From Sedimenticola_A sp040506425 (GTDB lineage Bacteria; Pseudomonadota; Gammaproteobacteria; Chromatiales; Chromatiaceae): a stretch of DNA of 64,000 nt. Shown here piece by piece: positions 53,693 to 63,800 of this stretch. The position numbers and the translations under genes are program-made. The DNA is taken from positions 1,302,001 to 1,366,000 of the forward strand of contig OZ245051.1 of assembly GCA_965224515.1 (NCBI GenBank), in the 5' to 3' direction. The notes beneath the pieces are model-generated. The model searched no databases, was not told the origin of the DNA, and saw nothing but the letters and a program-made list of their open reading frames with translations. Position 1 is the stretch's first letter. Every line of letters begins with the position of its first letter.

Positions 53693-55078
53693 TCAGGCGG
53701 CGGATGTGGCGGTTTCAGTGGTGCGGCCTGATGCTCTTTCTCCCACCCAGAAGAGCAGGCAGCCCACGCCAAGCACACCGACAGAGATGTATAGCAGCTT
53801 GGTGTACTTGTGTATCTCACCCAGCCATTGAGAGTGGCCGGATGATTCGGTGAAGTAGAGTGCGGCACCACCGATGGCGAGCAGAAACGTGGAGACGTAG
53901 CTCCATACCGGAATCTCGGTGCGGTTGCCCCAGAGTGAGAAGAAGATCACCGGTGCGAGGTAGAGGGAGGCGGTTCCACTGACCGCCACGGCACTGAAAA
54001 GGTCTTTGTTGCCGACAAATACAAGCACCAGCCCAGCCAGCATGAAGAGGGCCATGGAGAGGCGGCCGTTGCGCAGGCTGGCTTCGACCATCCCCATGTC
54101 AGAGGCTACAAGTTTGCTGGAACTGGAGAGGGTGCTGTCCAGGGTGGACATGGCCGATATCACCAGGGCTGCATTGAACAGCAGCATGGGTAACTCACCG
54201 AGCAGCCGGGTCAGAACTGCATTCATAGCCTCCCCGGAGGCAGCATTGGCACCGGCTACGACCCCAAGGCTGCCAAACAGGGTGATGCAGAGTGCGCTGA
54301 TCCACGCGGCGTGCAGAAAGCTCTTGCGGGTGGTTTCGCGATCGGCAAGGAAACCCCGGTCCATCATAACCGGGTCGTGCATGGGGTAGCTCCATATCTG
54401 GAGAAATGCCACCAGCATCAGAATCGGTCCGGGTTGAGTGATTTCAAAGGGTTTGAACAGGAGCGCGTCCAGGCTGAAATGGCCGCCTCCAAAGGCGAGA
54501 ATGACGAGAAGGGTGAGCACAGCCATGAATATCAGCATCTGGAAAAAGTCTGTTCTCAGTGATGCATGCAGGCCGCCCAGCATGGAGTAAAAGAGGGTGA
54601 TTGCCGCCAGGCCCACGACCGCAAGAGTGTAGGATTCGGTGCCTGCAGCGCCGAAGAGTATGCCTATGACCAGTAGGTTGGCGAAAACCTCGCTGACCAG
54701 GCGGACACCGACAACAAAGTTGTAGCAGCTTGTTCCCCAGCGCCCGAAGCGGTCAGCGAGAAAGCCTTGAACGCTGGTGTATCCATGCTGAAAGCGCAGG
54801 CTGTCGATGATCTTGCCGCCGGTAAGAAAAGAGAGGTAGTAGGCAGCGTACGCCAGGGTGCCCCAGATGCCGTAGTAGAAGCCGAGTATTGCGGCATTCA
54901 TCAGCGATCGCGCAAAGATCCAGGTGGTGACCTGGGAGAAGGTCAGGGTCAGCAGGCCGGGTTGGCTGCCTGCGGGTGAGAGTCCTTTGAAGAAGGCGCC
55001 TTTTCCCCTGGCCTTTGGCGTCAGCATGATGGATGCCAGGGCGATGAGTGCGACTATGGCGGGCAGAGCAAATTCCAT
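53693..55078 (-). CDS. Sodium:solute symporter (SSS) family transporter
   Basis: Encodes 461 residues with about 12-13 membrane helices. SSS features include LTFSQVTTWIFARSLMNAAILGFYYGIWGTLAYAAYY, a GGLHASLRTDFFQMLIF helix and SAMSTLDSTLSSSSKLVASD, the conserved Ser-rich sodium-site helix. The solute is unknown. The gene is followed at once by the metallophosphoesterase-like gene, suggesting a sensor or partner role. Upstream (55079-55452) is a promoter region shared with the HTH gene. Confidence 0.88.
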   Translation of the reverse strand: MEFALPAIVALIALASIMLTPKARGKGAFFKGLSPAGSQPGLLTLTFSQVTTWIFARSLMNAAILGFYYGIWGTLAYAAYYLSFLTGGKIIDSLRFQHGYTSVQGFLADRFGRWGTSCYNFVVGVRLVSEVFANLLVIGILFGAAGTESYTLAVVGLAAITLFYSMLGGLHASLRTDFFQMLIFMAVLTLLVILAFGGGHFSLDALLFKPFEITQPGPILMLVAFLQIWSYPMHDPVMMDRGFLADRETTRKSFLHAAWISALCITLFGSLGVVAGANAASGEAMNAVLTRLLGELPMLLFNAALVISAMSTLDSTLSSSSKLVASDMGMVEASLRNGRLSMALFMLAGLVLVFVGNKDLFSAVAVSGTASLYLAPVIFFSLWGNRTEIPVWSYVSTFLLAIGGAALYFTESSGHSQWLGEIHKYTKLLYISVGVLGVGCLLFWVGERASGRTTETATSAA

Positions 55079-55452
55079 GTGTTGATCTCCGGAATGCGGT
55101 TTTATTTATACGGCTGGGCGTCCTTGCGGAATGCCTTTGCTATATGACCGGGTTTGCCGGAAATATATTTCACACGGTTTTATCACCTGCCATTAGCTGG
55201 ATTGCAACAGCTGGCATGCAGTTGTGTGCATGTTTTTCCGGACGCCGAAAATTACTGCCCCGGGCGCTGGCCTGAATCTGTGAACTGGTTAACCTGTTTG
55301 GTGGCTTGTTATGGGTGAAATGAGACTTCGGTTCGGGGCGCCTGTCCTATAATTAACCCAGATAAAGTAATTATATTCTGAATCGTTTTGTTATTTACGG
55401 CTGGATCAGCCGGTTGTGGTTCACCATTACGGCTTGAGCCCCGGGGGGTATT
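55079..55452. other. Divergent promoter region, no gene
   Basis: The 374 bp between the SSS transporter and the first HTH gene hold no gene. A TATAAT lies at 55348-55353 on the plus strand, a possible -10 about 100 bp before the HTH start, without a clear -35. A CGGCTGGATCAGCCGG hairpin is at about 55399-55414, and AT-rich DNA precedes it. Confidence 0.45.
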
Positions 55453-56157
55453 TTGAGGAGTTTGCAGGACCGGCTGCGCTTCATAATGAAGCGCGACAGG
55501 CTGACATACCGGCAGGTTGCCAATATCGCGGAAGCCACGGAACAGGCTGTCTACAAGTGGTTGAAAACCGGCAGTATGTCTGAGAGAAGCGCGAGAATTA
55601 TTGCGGAGAACTCCGTTGTCGACTGGCTGTGGCTCCGCCACGGTATAACCAGAATTGAACCGGAACTGCTCTATGATCTGGTCAGCCAAAGTGCTTCCTG
55701 CTCCATGATCTGGGACCTGAACAGTTATCAGATTCTGGCTGCGGGTGAGGGACTCGCGGATATTGCTGGCTGGGTGGTTGATGAGGCTGCCGGGCAAAGT
55801 ATCGTTGGCCAACTGACAGCTCTTCAGCATGAAACCGCTGAAGTTTTTGTAAAGATAGCCATCTCCTTCAATGGCTGGTCGGAGGCCTCGCTGAAGATTG
55901 ATCCGGTTGATTATGGGAAAGGTGTTTGGCCAATCCGTTTTACTTCTCATTTTATAACCACCACCCGTGAAGGCTGTACCTATGGCCTGGCCTCGGCAAA
56001 GCCTGAGACCTGCGATGGTACGGAGAACAGCTTGAAGAGCCTCTCTATCTGCATAAAGAAAACGGCGGCGGTCAATCAGCAGGCGATTCAGTCTGTGCTG
56101 GATATGGTGCCGGATAACAAGCATCTCAAAGCACTTCTGTTGAGTGAGGCCGTTTAG
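55453..56157 (+). CDS. HTH protein, paralogue 1 of the flanking pair
   Basis: Encodes 234 residues from TTG 55453; this start aligns exactly with that of the paralogue at 59785 (LQDRLRFIMKRDRLTYRQVA versus LQQRLRFIMKRDNLTYKQVS). Residues 3-55 are a phage-repressor-type HTH with EQAVYKWLKTG. The rest (about 75-215) is a conserved domain of unknown type with a DxNxxxxxAxG start, a FNGWSE centre and a DGTENSLKSLS end, reminiscent of a PAS fold. I do not recognise a named family. Probably a transcription regulator. Confidence 0.78.
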   Translation: MRSLQDRLRFIMKRDRLTYRQVANIAEATEQAVYKWLKTGSMSERSARIIAENSVVDWLWLRHGITRIEPELLYDLVSQSASCSMIWDLNSYQILAAGEGLADIAGWVVDEAAGQSIVGQLTALQHETAEVFVKIAISFNGWSEASLKIDPVDYGKGVWPIRFTSHFITTTREGCTYGLASAKPETCDGTENSLKSLSICIKKTAAVNQQAIQSVLDMVPDNKHLKALLLSEAV

Positions 56158-56336
56158 CTTGCAAGTGGAATAGGGCGGGGTGGTCTTTGTGCCTGTGTCA
56201 CATTGTTATTCATTACATCGGACATGGTAGTCGATTAGTTCTTGTGCGGGATCTGTTTTCTTGTAGACTCGGTGGCATTTCAATATCGACAGTTCACTGG
56301 GTCTGCCAGTCTGAAGAACAGTTACAGGTGGGTGTT

Positions 56337-57149
56337 ATGGGTTTTTTCAGCCGTGTAAGGATTGTCATCCTGGGCGTCGTTTTAACCGCGCCGCCGGCCT
56401 TTTGTGCTTCCCCCGAGATTCTTGTGATACCTGGTACAGGTGAGAGTCAGGAGTTGTTAAGGGTGCTGTCACCGTCTTTTTCCCGGCAGTATCCTGATTT
56501 TCGACTGGGGGTCCCAGAGAGTATCGGTTCAAGAGGGGGGATCAATGCGCTACGCACCGGAAGGGCGAATGTGGCCCGGTCTGCGCGGCCGCTGAAACCT
56601 GAGGAGAAGGCTGCAGGGCTTGTAGAGCATCTTTTCGCTGCGTCGCCTGTCGTGCTGGTGGTTCATCCATCGGTTACCGGTGTGGAGAGCCTGAGCGGTG
56701 AACAGCTGCATGCTATTTTCTCAGGGCGCATAACACGCTGGAGTGAGGTGGGTGGCCCCGATGCAAAAATCTACCTGGTAGACCGTGATGCCAGTGATTC
56801 CACCCGCAAGGTGCTGGGCGAACATCTTCCCTGGCTTGGTGAGATCGCGTCGGTGGGCAAGGTGTTCTACACCTCGCCAAATGCGGCCCAGGCCATAGCG
56901 GGTCACCGCTTCACTCTTGGCTATCTCTCCCTCTCCATGGCCAATGCCTATGGGGTCAGGCAGTTGGCTGTCGATGGTGCCAGGCCCGATGCTGAAGCAA
57001 TACTATCCGGGGCCTATCCCTATGTCGTACCTCTCTACCTGGTCACGTTGGGCAAACACTCAGGGGCTGTGTCGGCACTGCTGCGATTTCTAAGCAGTGA
57101 AGAGGCTAAGGCATTGATCAGGCGCGAGGGCCTGATTCCGAGTGAGTGA
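56337..57149 (+). CDS. Orphan phosphate-type substrate-binding protein
   Basis: Encodes 270 residues from the ATG at 56337 behind AGGTGGG. The signal peptide is 1-24. The mature part is PstS-like: IPGTGESQELLRVLSPSF at the start, SRGGINALRTGRANVARSARPLKPEEK, VEHLFAASPVVLVVHPSVTGVESLSGEQLHAIFSGRITRWSEVGG and DRDASDSTRKVLGEHL. No PstCAB permease is adjacent; the next gene, overlapping by 8 bp, is a sensor kinase, so it is likely a periplasmic ligand sensor. The ligand is unknown, with phosphate or another oxyanion most likely. Confidence 0.85.
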   Translation: MGFFSRVRIVILGVVLTAPPAFCASPEILVIPGTGESQELLRVLSPSFSRQYPDFRLGVPESIGSRGGINALRTGRANVARSARPLKPEEKAAGLVEHLFAASPVVLVVHPSVTGVESLSGEQLHAIFSGRITRWSEVGGPDAKIYLVDRDASDSTRKVLGEHLPWLGEIASVGKVFYTSPNAAQAIAGHRFTLGYLSLSMANAYGVRQLAVDGARPDAEAILSGAYPYVVPLYLVTLGKHSGAVSALLRFLSSEEAKALIRREGLIPSE

Positions 57150-58971
57150 CTCTGTGTCATTGCCGTTGTATAAAACCATCGGTTTTCGTCTTGGGCTTTA
57201 CCAGGGGCTGATGGTCGTGGTCATCGCACTTGTCTTCGCCTATGTCTACTACCTCAAGGAGACCGAGCACCTGTTTGCTGATGAGGCAAGGCAGCTGAGA
57301 CTGACCGTGATTGGTTCAGCGGCCAATCTGAACATACAGTTCAACCTGGCGAAAAATCATCTTGAGTCGGTGACCAACAGTCCGGCGATGGTTAAGTACC
57401 GGCACACCATGGCCCCGGTGGTTCTGGAGCAGGAATTTATTACCAACCAGAATCAGTTTCAGGCCATGTCGCTACTGAGTCCAGATGGATCGGAGGTGGT
57501 TCAGGTTGCTGGGGGTCGCACTGTGGCGCAAGGTGTGAATTATGCAGAAGCGGATTTTGTACGAAAGGTAAAAGATGCGCCGAACAAGGTCCGGTTCTAT
57601 TTGGTTGATAATTGGGTTGGGCTTGAAGGGCCGGGGCTGGTTGCGGCATACAGATACATTGACTATTTTGATCAGGATATCGGCACGGTGTTGGCCGTTC
57701 AGCCACTCTCAACTGTTTCCAACAAGCTCTCCCTGCTGCCTCGTGCAGGGGGTGTTGTTCTATTCCTGCTCGACAGTGACGGTAAGCCTGTCCTGCAGGT
57801 TCCCCGGGGTGCCTTTACAGGCGAGGTTGTCAGATCAGATATTCTCTCGGTAGAACCACCTGTGGAGAGCAGGGAGAGTGAATTTCAGGAGCTGGTTACG
57901 GTATCCGGTCAGGAGGGCTTTGGTGCAAGAGCAATGGTGGGGAGCAGTGGTTGGTCTGTGTTGGCCTTTCTGCCGGCATCCGAGTTCGAAAAACGTTATA
58001 TACCAATGATTCGCTGGATGCTGCCCGTGACGGTAGGTCTGGTTGTCTGGGGAATTATCGTGATGGTTGTAATTTCACGACGTTACACAAAGCCGCTTGG
58101 TGTTCTCAGCTCAGCGGTTGTCAATATTTCAAGAGACAAGAATCTTAAGCGGCGTATCAGCTGGAGTTCGGATGACGAGTTTGGCGGCTTGACCAGGGGA
58201 TTCAATGAGATGCTTGAAAGCCTGGAGACAAAGACGGAGGAGTTGGACGATGCCAGGGAGAAGTTGGAGATGAGAGTGGCAAAACGTACCCGGGAGCTTG
58301 CCATAAACGAACTGCACCTGCGGGCGTTGTCTAATCATCTTCAATCCGTTACCGAGGAGGAGAAGGAGCGCGTTGCAAGAGAGATTCATGATGAGTTGGG
58401 TGGAACGCTTACTGCGTTGAAAATGGATAGCTCCTGGATTCGGAAAGCCTTGCAAGAAGAGCAGGTGAAGGTTATCGAGAAAACCCGTTCTATGGACAGC
58501 CTGCTCGACTCGGCCATCAGCTCCATTCGGAGAATCGTATCGGAACTTCGCCCGACCATTCTGGATGACCTCGGACTGCAGGCAGCCATAGAGTGGTATA
58601 TGGGCCAGTTCGAACAGCGCAGTGAGATTGCTTGTGATTTGCGTGCCGGGTGTTGGCATATAGTTGAAAACCCAAAGGTCAAAATCAGTCTGTTCAGGAT
58701 CATTCAGGAGGCCCTGACCAATGTCGCCCGTCATTCTGAGGCGTCCAGTGTGGAGATCTCATGTCGGGAAAGAAACGATATGATTCTGGTATCCATCAGG
58801 GACAACGGCAAGGGTATTACAGATGGAAATATTTCGGATCTTGGATCCCATGGGGTTCGGGGTATGTATGAGCGTATAACCATGCTGGGTGGTTCGATCC
58901 GTATTCGCGGACGATCAGGTACAGGGACGGTAATTCGTGTGCAGATACCCAAAGACGAGTTGATATTATGA
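57142..58971 (+). CDS. Sensor histidine kinase, NarL-partner type
   Basis: Encodes 609 residues from GTG 57142. Helix 1 (about 21-38), a periplasmic dCache-like sensor (about 40-290), helix 2 (292-312), HAMP (313-365), a coiled coil, HisKA_3 with H416 in ERVAREIHDELGGTLTALKMD, and an ATPase with DNGKGI and GTGTVIRVQIP. It overlaps the binding protein by 8 bp and the regulator by 4 bp, so the three form one coupled unit. It probably reads the liganded binding protein. Confidence 0.92.
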   Translation: MSDSVSLPLYKTIGFRLGLYQGLMVVVIALVFAYVYYLKETEHLFADEARQLRLTVIGSAANLNIQFNLAKNHLESVTNSPAMVKYRHTMAPVVLEQEFITNQNQFQAMSLLSPDGSEVVQVAGGRTVAQGVNYAEADFVRKVKDAPNKVRFYLVDNWVGLEGPGLVAAYRYIDYFDQDIGTVLAVQPLSTVSNKLSLLPRAGGVVLFLLDSDGKPVLQVPRGAFTGEVVRSDILSVEPPVESRESEFQELVTVSGQEGFGARAMVGSSGWSVLAFLPASEFEKRYIPMIRWMLPVTVGLVVWGIIVMVVISRRYTKPLGVLSSAVVNISRDKNLKRRISWSSDDEFGGLTRGFNEMLESLETKTEELDDAREKLEMRVAKRTRELAINELHLRALSNHLQSVTEEEKERVAREIHDELGGTLTALKMDSSWIRKALQEEQVKVIEKTRSMDSLLDSAISSIRRIVSELRPTILDDLGLQAAIEWYMGQFEQRSEIACDLRAGCWHIVENPKVKISLFRIIQEALTNVARHSEASSVEISCRERNDMILVSIRDNGKGITDGNISDLGSHGVRGMYERITMLGGSIRIRGRSGTGTVIRVQIPKDELIL

Positions 58972-59606
58972 ACAAGATACGCATCCTGATCGCTGATGAT
59001 CATGCCATTGTCCGTGAAGGGCTGAAGCAGATACTGAGCGAGACTGAAGACCTTGTTGTGGCTGGTGAGGCGTCGGACGGAATAGAGGTGATCAATCAGG
59101 TGCATGACAGCGAGTGGGATCTGCTGTTGCTCGATATTGCCATGCCGGGTATGGGCGGTGTTGAGGTGCTGCAGCGGATACGTGCTGAAAATAATAGTCT
59201 GCCGGTGCTGGTGCTGAGTATTTATCCCCCTGAGCAGTATGCCATGCGCCTGCTCAAGAGTGGTGCATCGGGATACATGACCAAAGAGAGCGCACCCGAA
59301 CAGCTGGTGACTGCAATACGTACCATTGCCCGAGGAAAGAAGTATATCAGTCCCGAAGTGGGCGAGCTGTTGAGTGATCAGTTGCTCTGCGATGGAGAGA
59401 AGAGCCTGCACGAAACATTGTCCAATCGCGAATACCAGGTCTTGTGTCTGATCGCATCAGGAGTGAGTGTTGGTGATATTGGCGAAAGGCTCACCCTCAG
59501 TGTTAAGACCATCAGTACATACCGCAGTCGTATTCTCGAGAAGATGCGAATGAAGAACAATGCAGAATTGACCCATTACGTATTCAAGCACGGATTGCTT
59601 GAATAG
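58968..59606 (+). CDS. LuxR/NarL-type response regulator
   Basis: Encodes 212 residues. The receiver has IADDHAIVREGLKQIL and the phospho-Asp D56 in LLLLDIAMPGMGGVEVL, then the LuxR HTH at about 148-205 (LSNREYQVLCLIASGVSVGDIGERLTLSVKTISTYRSRILEKM). It overlaps the kinase gene by 4 bp. The palindromic site at 59652 lies just downstream, before the second HTH gene, and is a good target candidate. Confidence 0.95.
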   Translation: MNKIRILIADDHAIVREGLKQILSETEDLVVAGEASDGIEVINQVHDSEWDLLLLDIAMPGMGGVEVLQRIRAENNSLPVLVLSIYPPEQYAMRLLKSGASGYMTKESAPEQLVTAIRTIARGKKYISPEVGELLSDQLLCDGEKSLHETLSNREYQVLCLIASGVSVGDIGERLTLSVKTISTYRSRILEKMRMKNNAELTHYVFKHGLLE

Positions 59607-59651
59607 TCGGGCATAAATGTAAGACAAACTCCGACATTAAAATGACGGTGT

Positions 59652-59677
59652 TCCTACCTTAAGTTAGGACCAAGTCC
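59652..59677 (+). promoter_or_regulatory. Nested palindromes, candidate operator
   Basis: TCCTACCTTAAGTTAGGA (59652-59669) is palindromic except for one symmetric pair, and overlaps AGGAC-CAA-GTCCT (59665-59677). The TAC...AAG...TTAGG spacing is like 7-2-7 sites of NarL/LuxR-type regulators. It lies about 110 bp before the second HTH gene and after the LuxR regulator gene. Confidence 0.45.
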
Positions 59678-59784
59678 TCTAGAATTACTTTCCTGAAACG
59701 TCCATTTTTAAACTCGCGGTTTAAATTTGTTACGTCTCCCGTTTATAGCGAGATGTTTCGTTTCTTCAGAAGGAAAGTTTTGGG

Positions 59785-60477
59785 GTGGAAACGCTACAGC
59801 AGAGACTTCGCTTCATAATGAAGCGTGACAACCTTACATACAAACAGGTTTCGAGCTACGCCGAGGCTTCTGAGCAGGCGGTATACAAGTGGCTCAAGAC
59901 AGGTAATATTTCAGAACACAATGCCAGGGCTATCGCTGAACAGTGTATGGTTGACTGGATCTGGCTACTCTACGGCATCACAAGAATAGATCCCGGACTG
60001 CTCTATGATCTTGTCACCCTCTCTTCCAGTAACTGCATGGTCATGGATATGAATGAATTCAGACTGGCTGCAGTTGGAGATGAGTGTGCAGCCCTCGCAG
60101 AAACTGTGCCTGACAGGTTGGTCGACCGGGTTTATCCGGAAAATATTTCAGACATTTCAACGGAAGAGCTGCGCAGGACATTTCAACTGGCTTCAGTCTT
60201 CAACGGCTGGGCAGAGCTCTCATCAAAAAGCCGACTGACAAATCTCTCGCGGGGGGATGTGATTGTAAGAAAAACCGTGCAGATGATGACGACATCGGAT
60301 GTCGGGCACAGCTATGCGCTGGTTGCTGTTAAACGCGATGTGTCTGATGGAACGGAAAATACAATCGACAGTCTATCAGTTGCTTTGAAGCCAAATACCG
60401 TGCTTGATGAGAAAGCGGTTAACTACCTTCACAAATGGTACGGCGATGACAAGCGGCTGCAGCCTGTAGGAATGTGA
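59785..60477 (+). CDS. HTH protein, paralogue 2 of the flanking pair
   Basis: Encodes 230 residues from GTG 59785, with AGAAGGAAAG upstream. It shares the full length with the protein at 55453: the HTH (MKRDNLTYKQVSSYAEASEQAVYKW in two parts), WLLYGITRIDPGLLYDLV, a FNGWAELS centre and DGTENTIDSLSVALK. The family seems specific to such loci, and duplication around the two-component genes suggests two outputs or a switch. A strong terminator follows, ending the five-gene module. Confidence 0.78.
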   Translation: METLQQRLRFIMKRDNLTYKQVSSYAEASEQAVYKWLKTGNISEHNARAIAEQCMVDWIWLLYGITRIDPGLLYDLVTLSSSNCMVMDMNEFRLAAVGDECAALAETVPDRLVDRVYPENISDISTEELRRTFQLASVFNGWAELSSKSRLTNLSRGDVIVRKTVQMMTTSDVGHSYALVAVKRDVSDGTENTIDSLSVALKPNTVLDEKAVNYLHKWYGDDKRLQPVGM

Positions 60478-60525
60478 TACCAATCTGCCAGCTGACTGAA
60501 AAAGTATAAATATTATTGTTCGGCG

Positions 60526-60557
60526 AAAGGGACTGTCCCAGACAGTCCCTTTTTTTG
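60526..60557 (+). terminator. Intrinsic terminator of the HTH/two-component module
   Basis: A 12-bp stem AAAGGGACTGTC with its complement and a CCA loop is followed by T residues. It closes the module that starts at 55453. Confidence 0.92.
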
Positions 60558-60824
60558 TCGTGCTTGTCTATTCCCTTTCCGGATCTCTTAAAATAAAAAC
60601 TTTTCCTGGTGCTGGTCAGCAATGTCTGCGTGAAGCCAATCACAATAAGAAGCAGAAATTCGTAATCTCCGTGACCTGCCTCGCATCTATACCTCGCACC
60701 TAACATGGCGTTAGGTGAATCCCTTCTGCTTAAGGTCAACCATTGACGGTAATTCAATGAGCTATAGGTGCTGTCATTCAGCTGCAGGCTCATTCTTTCG
60801 ACACTCACGCATTAGGGATGAGTT
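60558..60824. other. Leader region of the large cytochrome gene
   Basis: These 267 bp hold no gene. CACCTAAC-ATGGC-GTTAGGTG (60697-60717) is a perfect 8-bp inverted repeat, a possible operator or small hairpin. No recognisable riboswitch was found. Confidence 0.4.
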
Positions 60825-63800
60825 ATGGAAAATCGTCATTCAGTACTTCGCCGGGGTCTTATGCCCAAGCGCCTTACCGTCGCTGTGTTTACCGCGCTCT
60901 ATGTTGCAGGATCAGGGTTAAGCCACTCCAGCGAGCCCCATGGATTTGACTCGGCACTCTCCCTGAGTTTCGGCGGTCTCTCTGCCGGACATGAGTGGGC
61001 CGGCATCAACCGTCAGGCCAATGAAGGGGCGGTGGTCATTCTCGGCGCCCCCAGCAGCAACGACGCCGAACCCGGCGTTGCCGAGTTGGGCGTTGAAGAC
61101 AATCAACTTCAGATCCGTTTCCGCGAGTGGGACTACCTCGATGGCAAACATGCCCCCGAGCAGATGGGCTGGCTCATGGCCAAGCCCGGCACCTACAAGA
61201 GCGATGACGGTACTTTGGTGGAAGTCGGACGGGTCACCATCCCCAAACGTGAAGAGGCCAAGCGTGACTGGATACGCTTTGCCTTCAACAACAAATTCCC
61301 CAAGCGTCCTCATCTGTTCGTTACCCCGCAGAACAGCCAGGGTGATGCCGCCTTCGTGGTACGTGCCAAGAAGGTAAAGAGCGACGGCTTCAGTGTCGCC
61401 GCCTTCGAACAGGAGGCAAACGGCAAAGCCCATGCGCGTGAAGAGAGCGTCGCCTACGTGGCCATCTACGCGCCCAGCAAAAAAGGCACGGTCGATCTCG
61501 GTTACGGCCCCGTTCCCTTCGAGATCAAAAAACAACGCGTGCGTATGAGCGCAGAGGCCTTCGGCCGCCGACTCAAGGTTGAAGAGGAGCAGTCAAAAGA
61601 CGAAGAGACCAAACACACCCGTGTTACCGCCTCGGTCATGCTGATTGATGGTCAGCATCTGTTTGCCCAGGATGTCAGTGGCAAGGGTGGCAACACCTTT
61701 GCCTTCCGTTATGGCCTCGACACCCTGGCCATCTCTACCCTGAAGGTGGTGCAGAGCCGTACTGACAGTGTGGATCTGGCCTGGAGTCCCGCAGCGGGCA
61801 AGGGTGCTGATACTGTAGTGAGCTACCAGGTACTGCGTGATGACGTGCCTGTCAGCACCACCGCCCAGACCCACTTCACCGATGCCGGCCTGACCCCGGA
61901 CAGCGCCTACCAATACAAGATCAACGGCCTGGATGCTGAAGGGGCGGTTATTGTCAGCAGTGCCCTGGTTAAGGCCACTACCGCCAAGGCGGAAGAGACG
62001 CCGGTGGATCTGGGTGCGCCCCAGTCCCTGCAGGCAGCAGCAGACGGCAGTGACAAGGTGAACCTGAGCTGGCAACCGCCGGCCAAGGGCCAGGCCGCCG
62101 GTTACAAGCTCTACCGCGATGGCAGACTGATTGCCACCACCGTGGAGCCGGCATACCGCGACAGCGGTCTGGCTGCTGCCACGCTACACCGCTATTACGT
62201 CACCGCCATCGACGACAAGGGCAATAGCTCCGCGGCCAGTAACACCGCCAGTGCAACCACTGCCGGCGCCGTGGATACCACGCCGCCCTCTCAACCCGCC
62301 AGCTTCAGGGTATCCAAGGCCGAAGCCACACAGATCTCCATGACCTGGGCTGCTTCAAGTGACGACATGGGTGTGGAGGGCTACGAGATCTGGCGTGACG
62401 GTGTCCGCCTGGCCCAGGTCACCACCCGTGCCTATCTTGATCGTCAGGTCGATCCGCTGACCCTCTATGTCTACAAGGTGCGCGCCTATGACAAGGCGGG
62501 CAACTTCTCCGGCTTCACAACCCTGAGCGTGGCCACCCCGCCACTGCCCGATAACCAGGCACCGACAGTCCCCGCCAGCCTGAAGGCAGAAGCCGATACC
62601 CAGGCCAAGGTGGTACGCCTGAGCTGGAATGCCTCCACGGACAATGTCTTTGTTACCGGCTATGAGGTGATGCGCGACGGCAAGCTGTTCACCGCCACCT
62701 CATCCAACGGTTACGTGGATCATGCGGTGGAGCTGGGCAAGTCCTACAACTACCAGGTGCGTGCCTTCGATGCTGCGGGCAACAAGTCAGCCAGCAGCAG
62801 TAGCGCAACCGCAGAGATGACAGTGGTGGTGCCACCCAAGAGTGGCGCAGAGCTGGCGCAGAACTGTGTCTCCTGTCATGGCAGCCAGGGTGTTAGCAAT
62901 GATCCCGCGGTTCCCACCCTGGCGGGTATGGATAAAGGTTACTTTGAGAAAGTGATGGCTAGCTATAAGAGTGGCAAACGCTTCGGTGAAAAGATGAAAC
63001 CCATCGCCCCTGTCTACTCGGCAGATGAGATCAGCCGGATGGCGGCCTACTACAACATCCTCAGCTTCAAGCCGGCCAAGCAGAGTGTCAACCTGGCTAA
63101 GGCCGGCCAGGGCGCCAAGCTGCACAAGGACAACTGCAACAGCTGTCACAGCAATGACGGACAGGCGATGAACAACGGCACCCTGGCCGGACAGTGGAAG
63201 CCCTACATGCTCACAACACTGAACAACTTCGCCAGTGGCAAGAGCAGTGACGCGCCAGCCTTCATGATCAACAAGATTAAAGGCATGAGTGGGGCAGAGC
63301 GTGAAGCCCTGGCCGAGTTCTATGCCAGCCACGGTAGCGATACTCAAGCCCCGGCGATGCCGAATGATCTTGCGGTTGCCACCAAAACAGAAACCAGCGT
63401 CACCCTGACCTGGACCGATGCCGACGACAACGCCTCGATTAAACACTATGTGATTGAGCGTGAAGGTAAAGAGGTTGCCACGGCAGATCAGAACACCTTT
63501 ACCGATACCGGGCTTAAGTCAAATACCACCTATAACTACGGTGTCTATGCAGTGGATGCAGCGGGTAATCGTTCGCTTACAGCGGCCAGCCTGGCAGTGA
63601 AGACCAAGGGGCAACCGGTTGTTACCGACCCCAGTGTCACCCAGGGCAAGAGCCTGTGGAACGCCAACAGCTGTGCGGTTTGTCATGGTGATGTCAAAGC
63701 CTTTACCAAGGGTGGCACACCGGGTCTGCTGAAGAACTCCATTGTCACCAACAAGGGCGGCATGAGCCAGTTCGCCAGTCTGAGCGATCAGGATATGGCA

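Noticed and set aside
55453..60477. Prophage regulators for the two HTH proteins
   Set aside because: The HTH resembles phage repressors, but there are no phage structural or lysis genes, and both copies sit symmetrically around a two-component operon.
60697..60717. Isolated attC site (CCTAAC...GTTAGG)
   Set aside because: Only 21 bp long with a 5-base loop; no L elements, no cassette and no neighbouring integrase, so treated as a simple inverted repeat.
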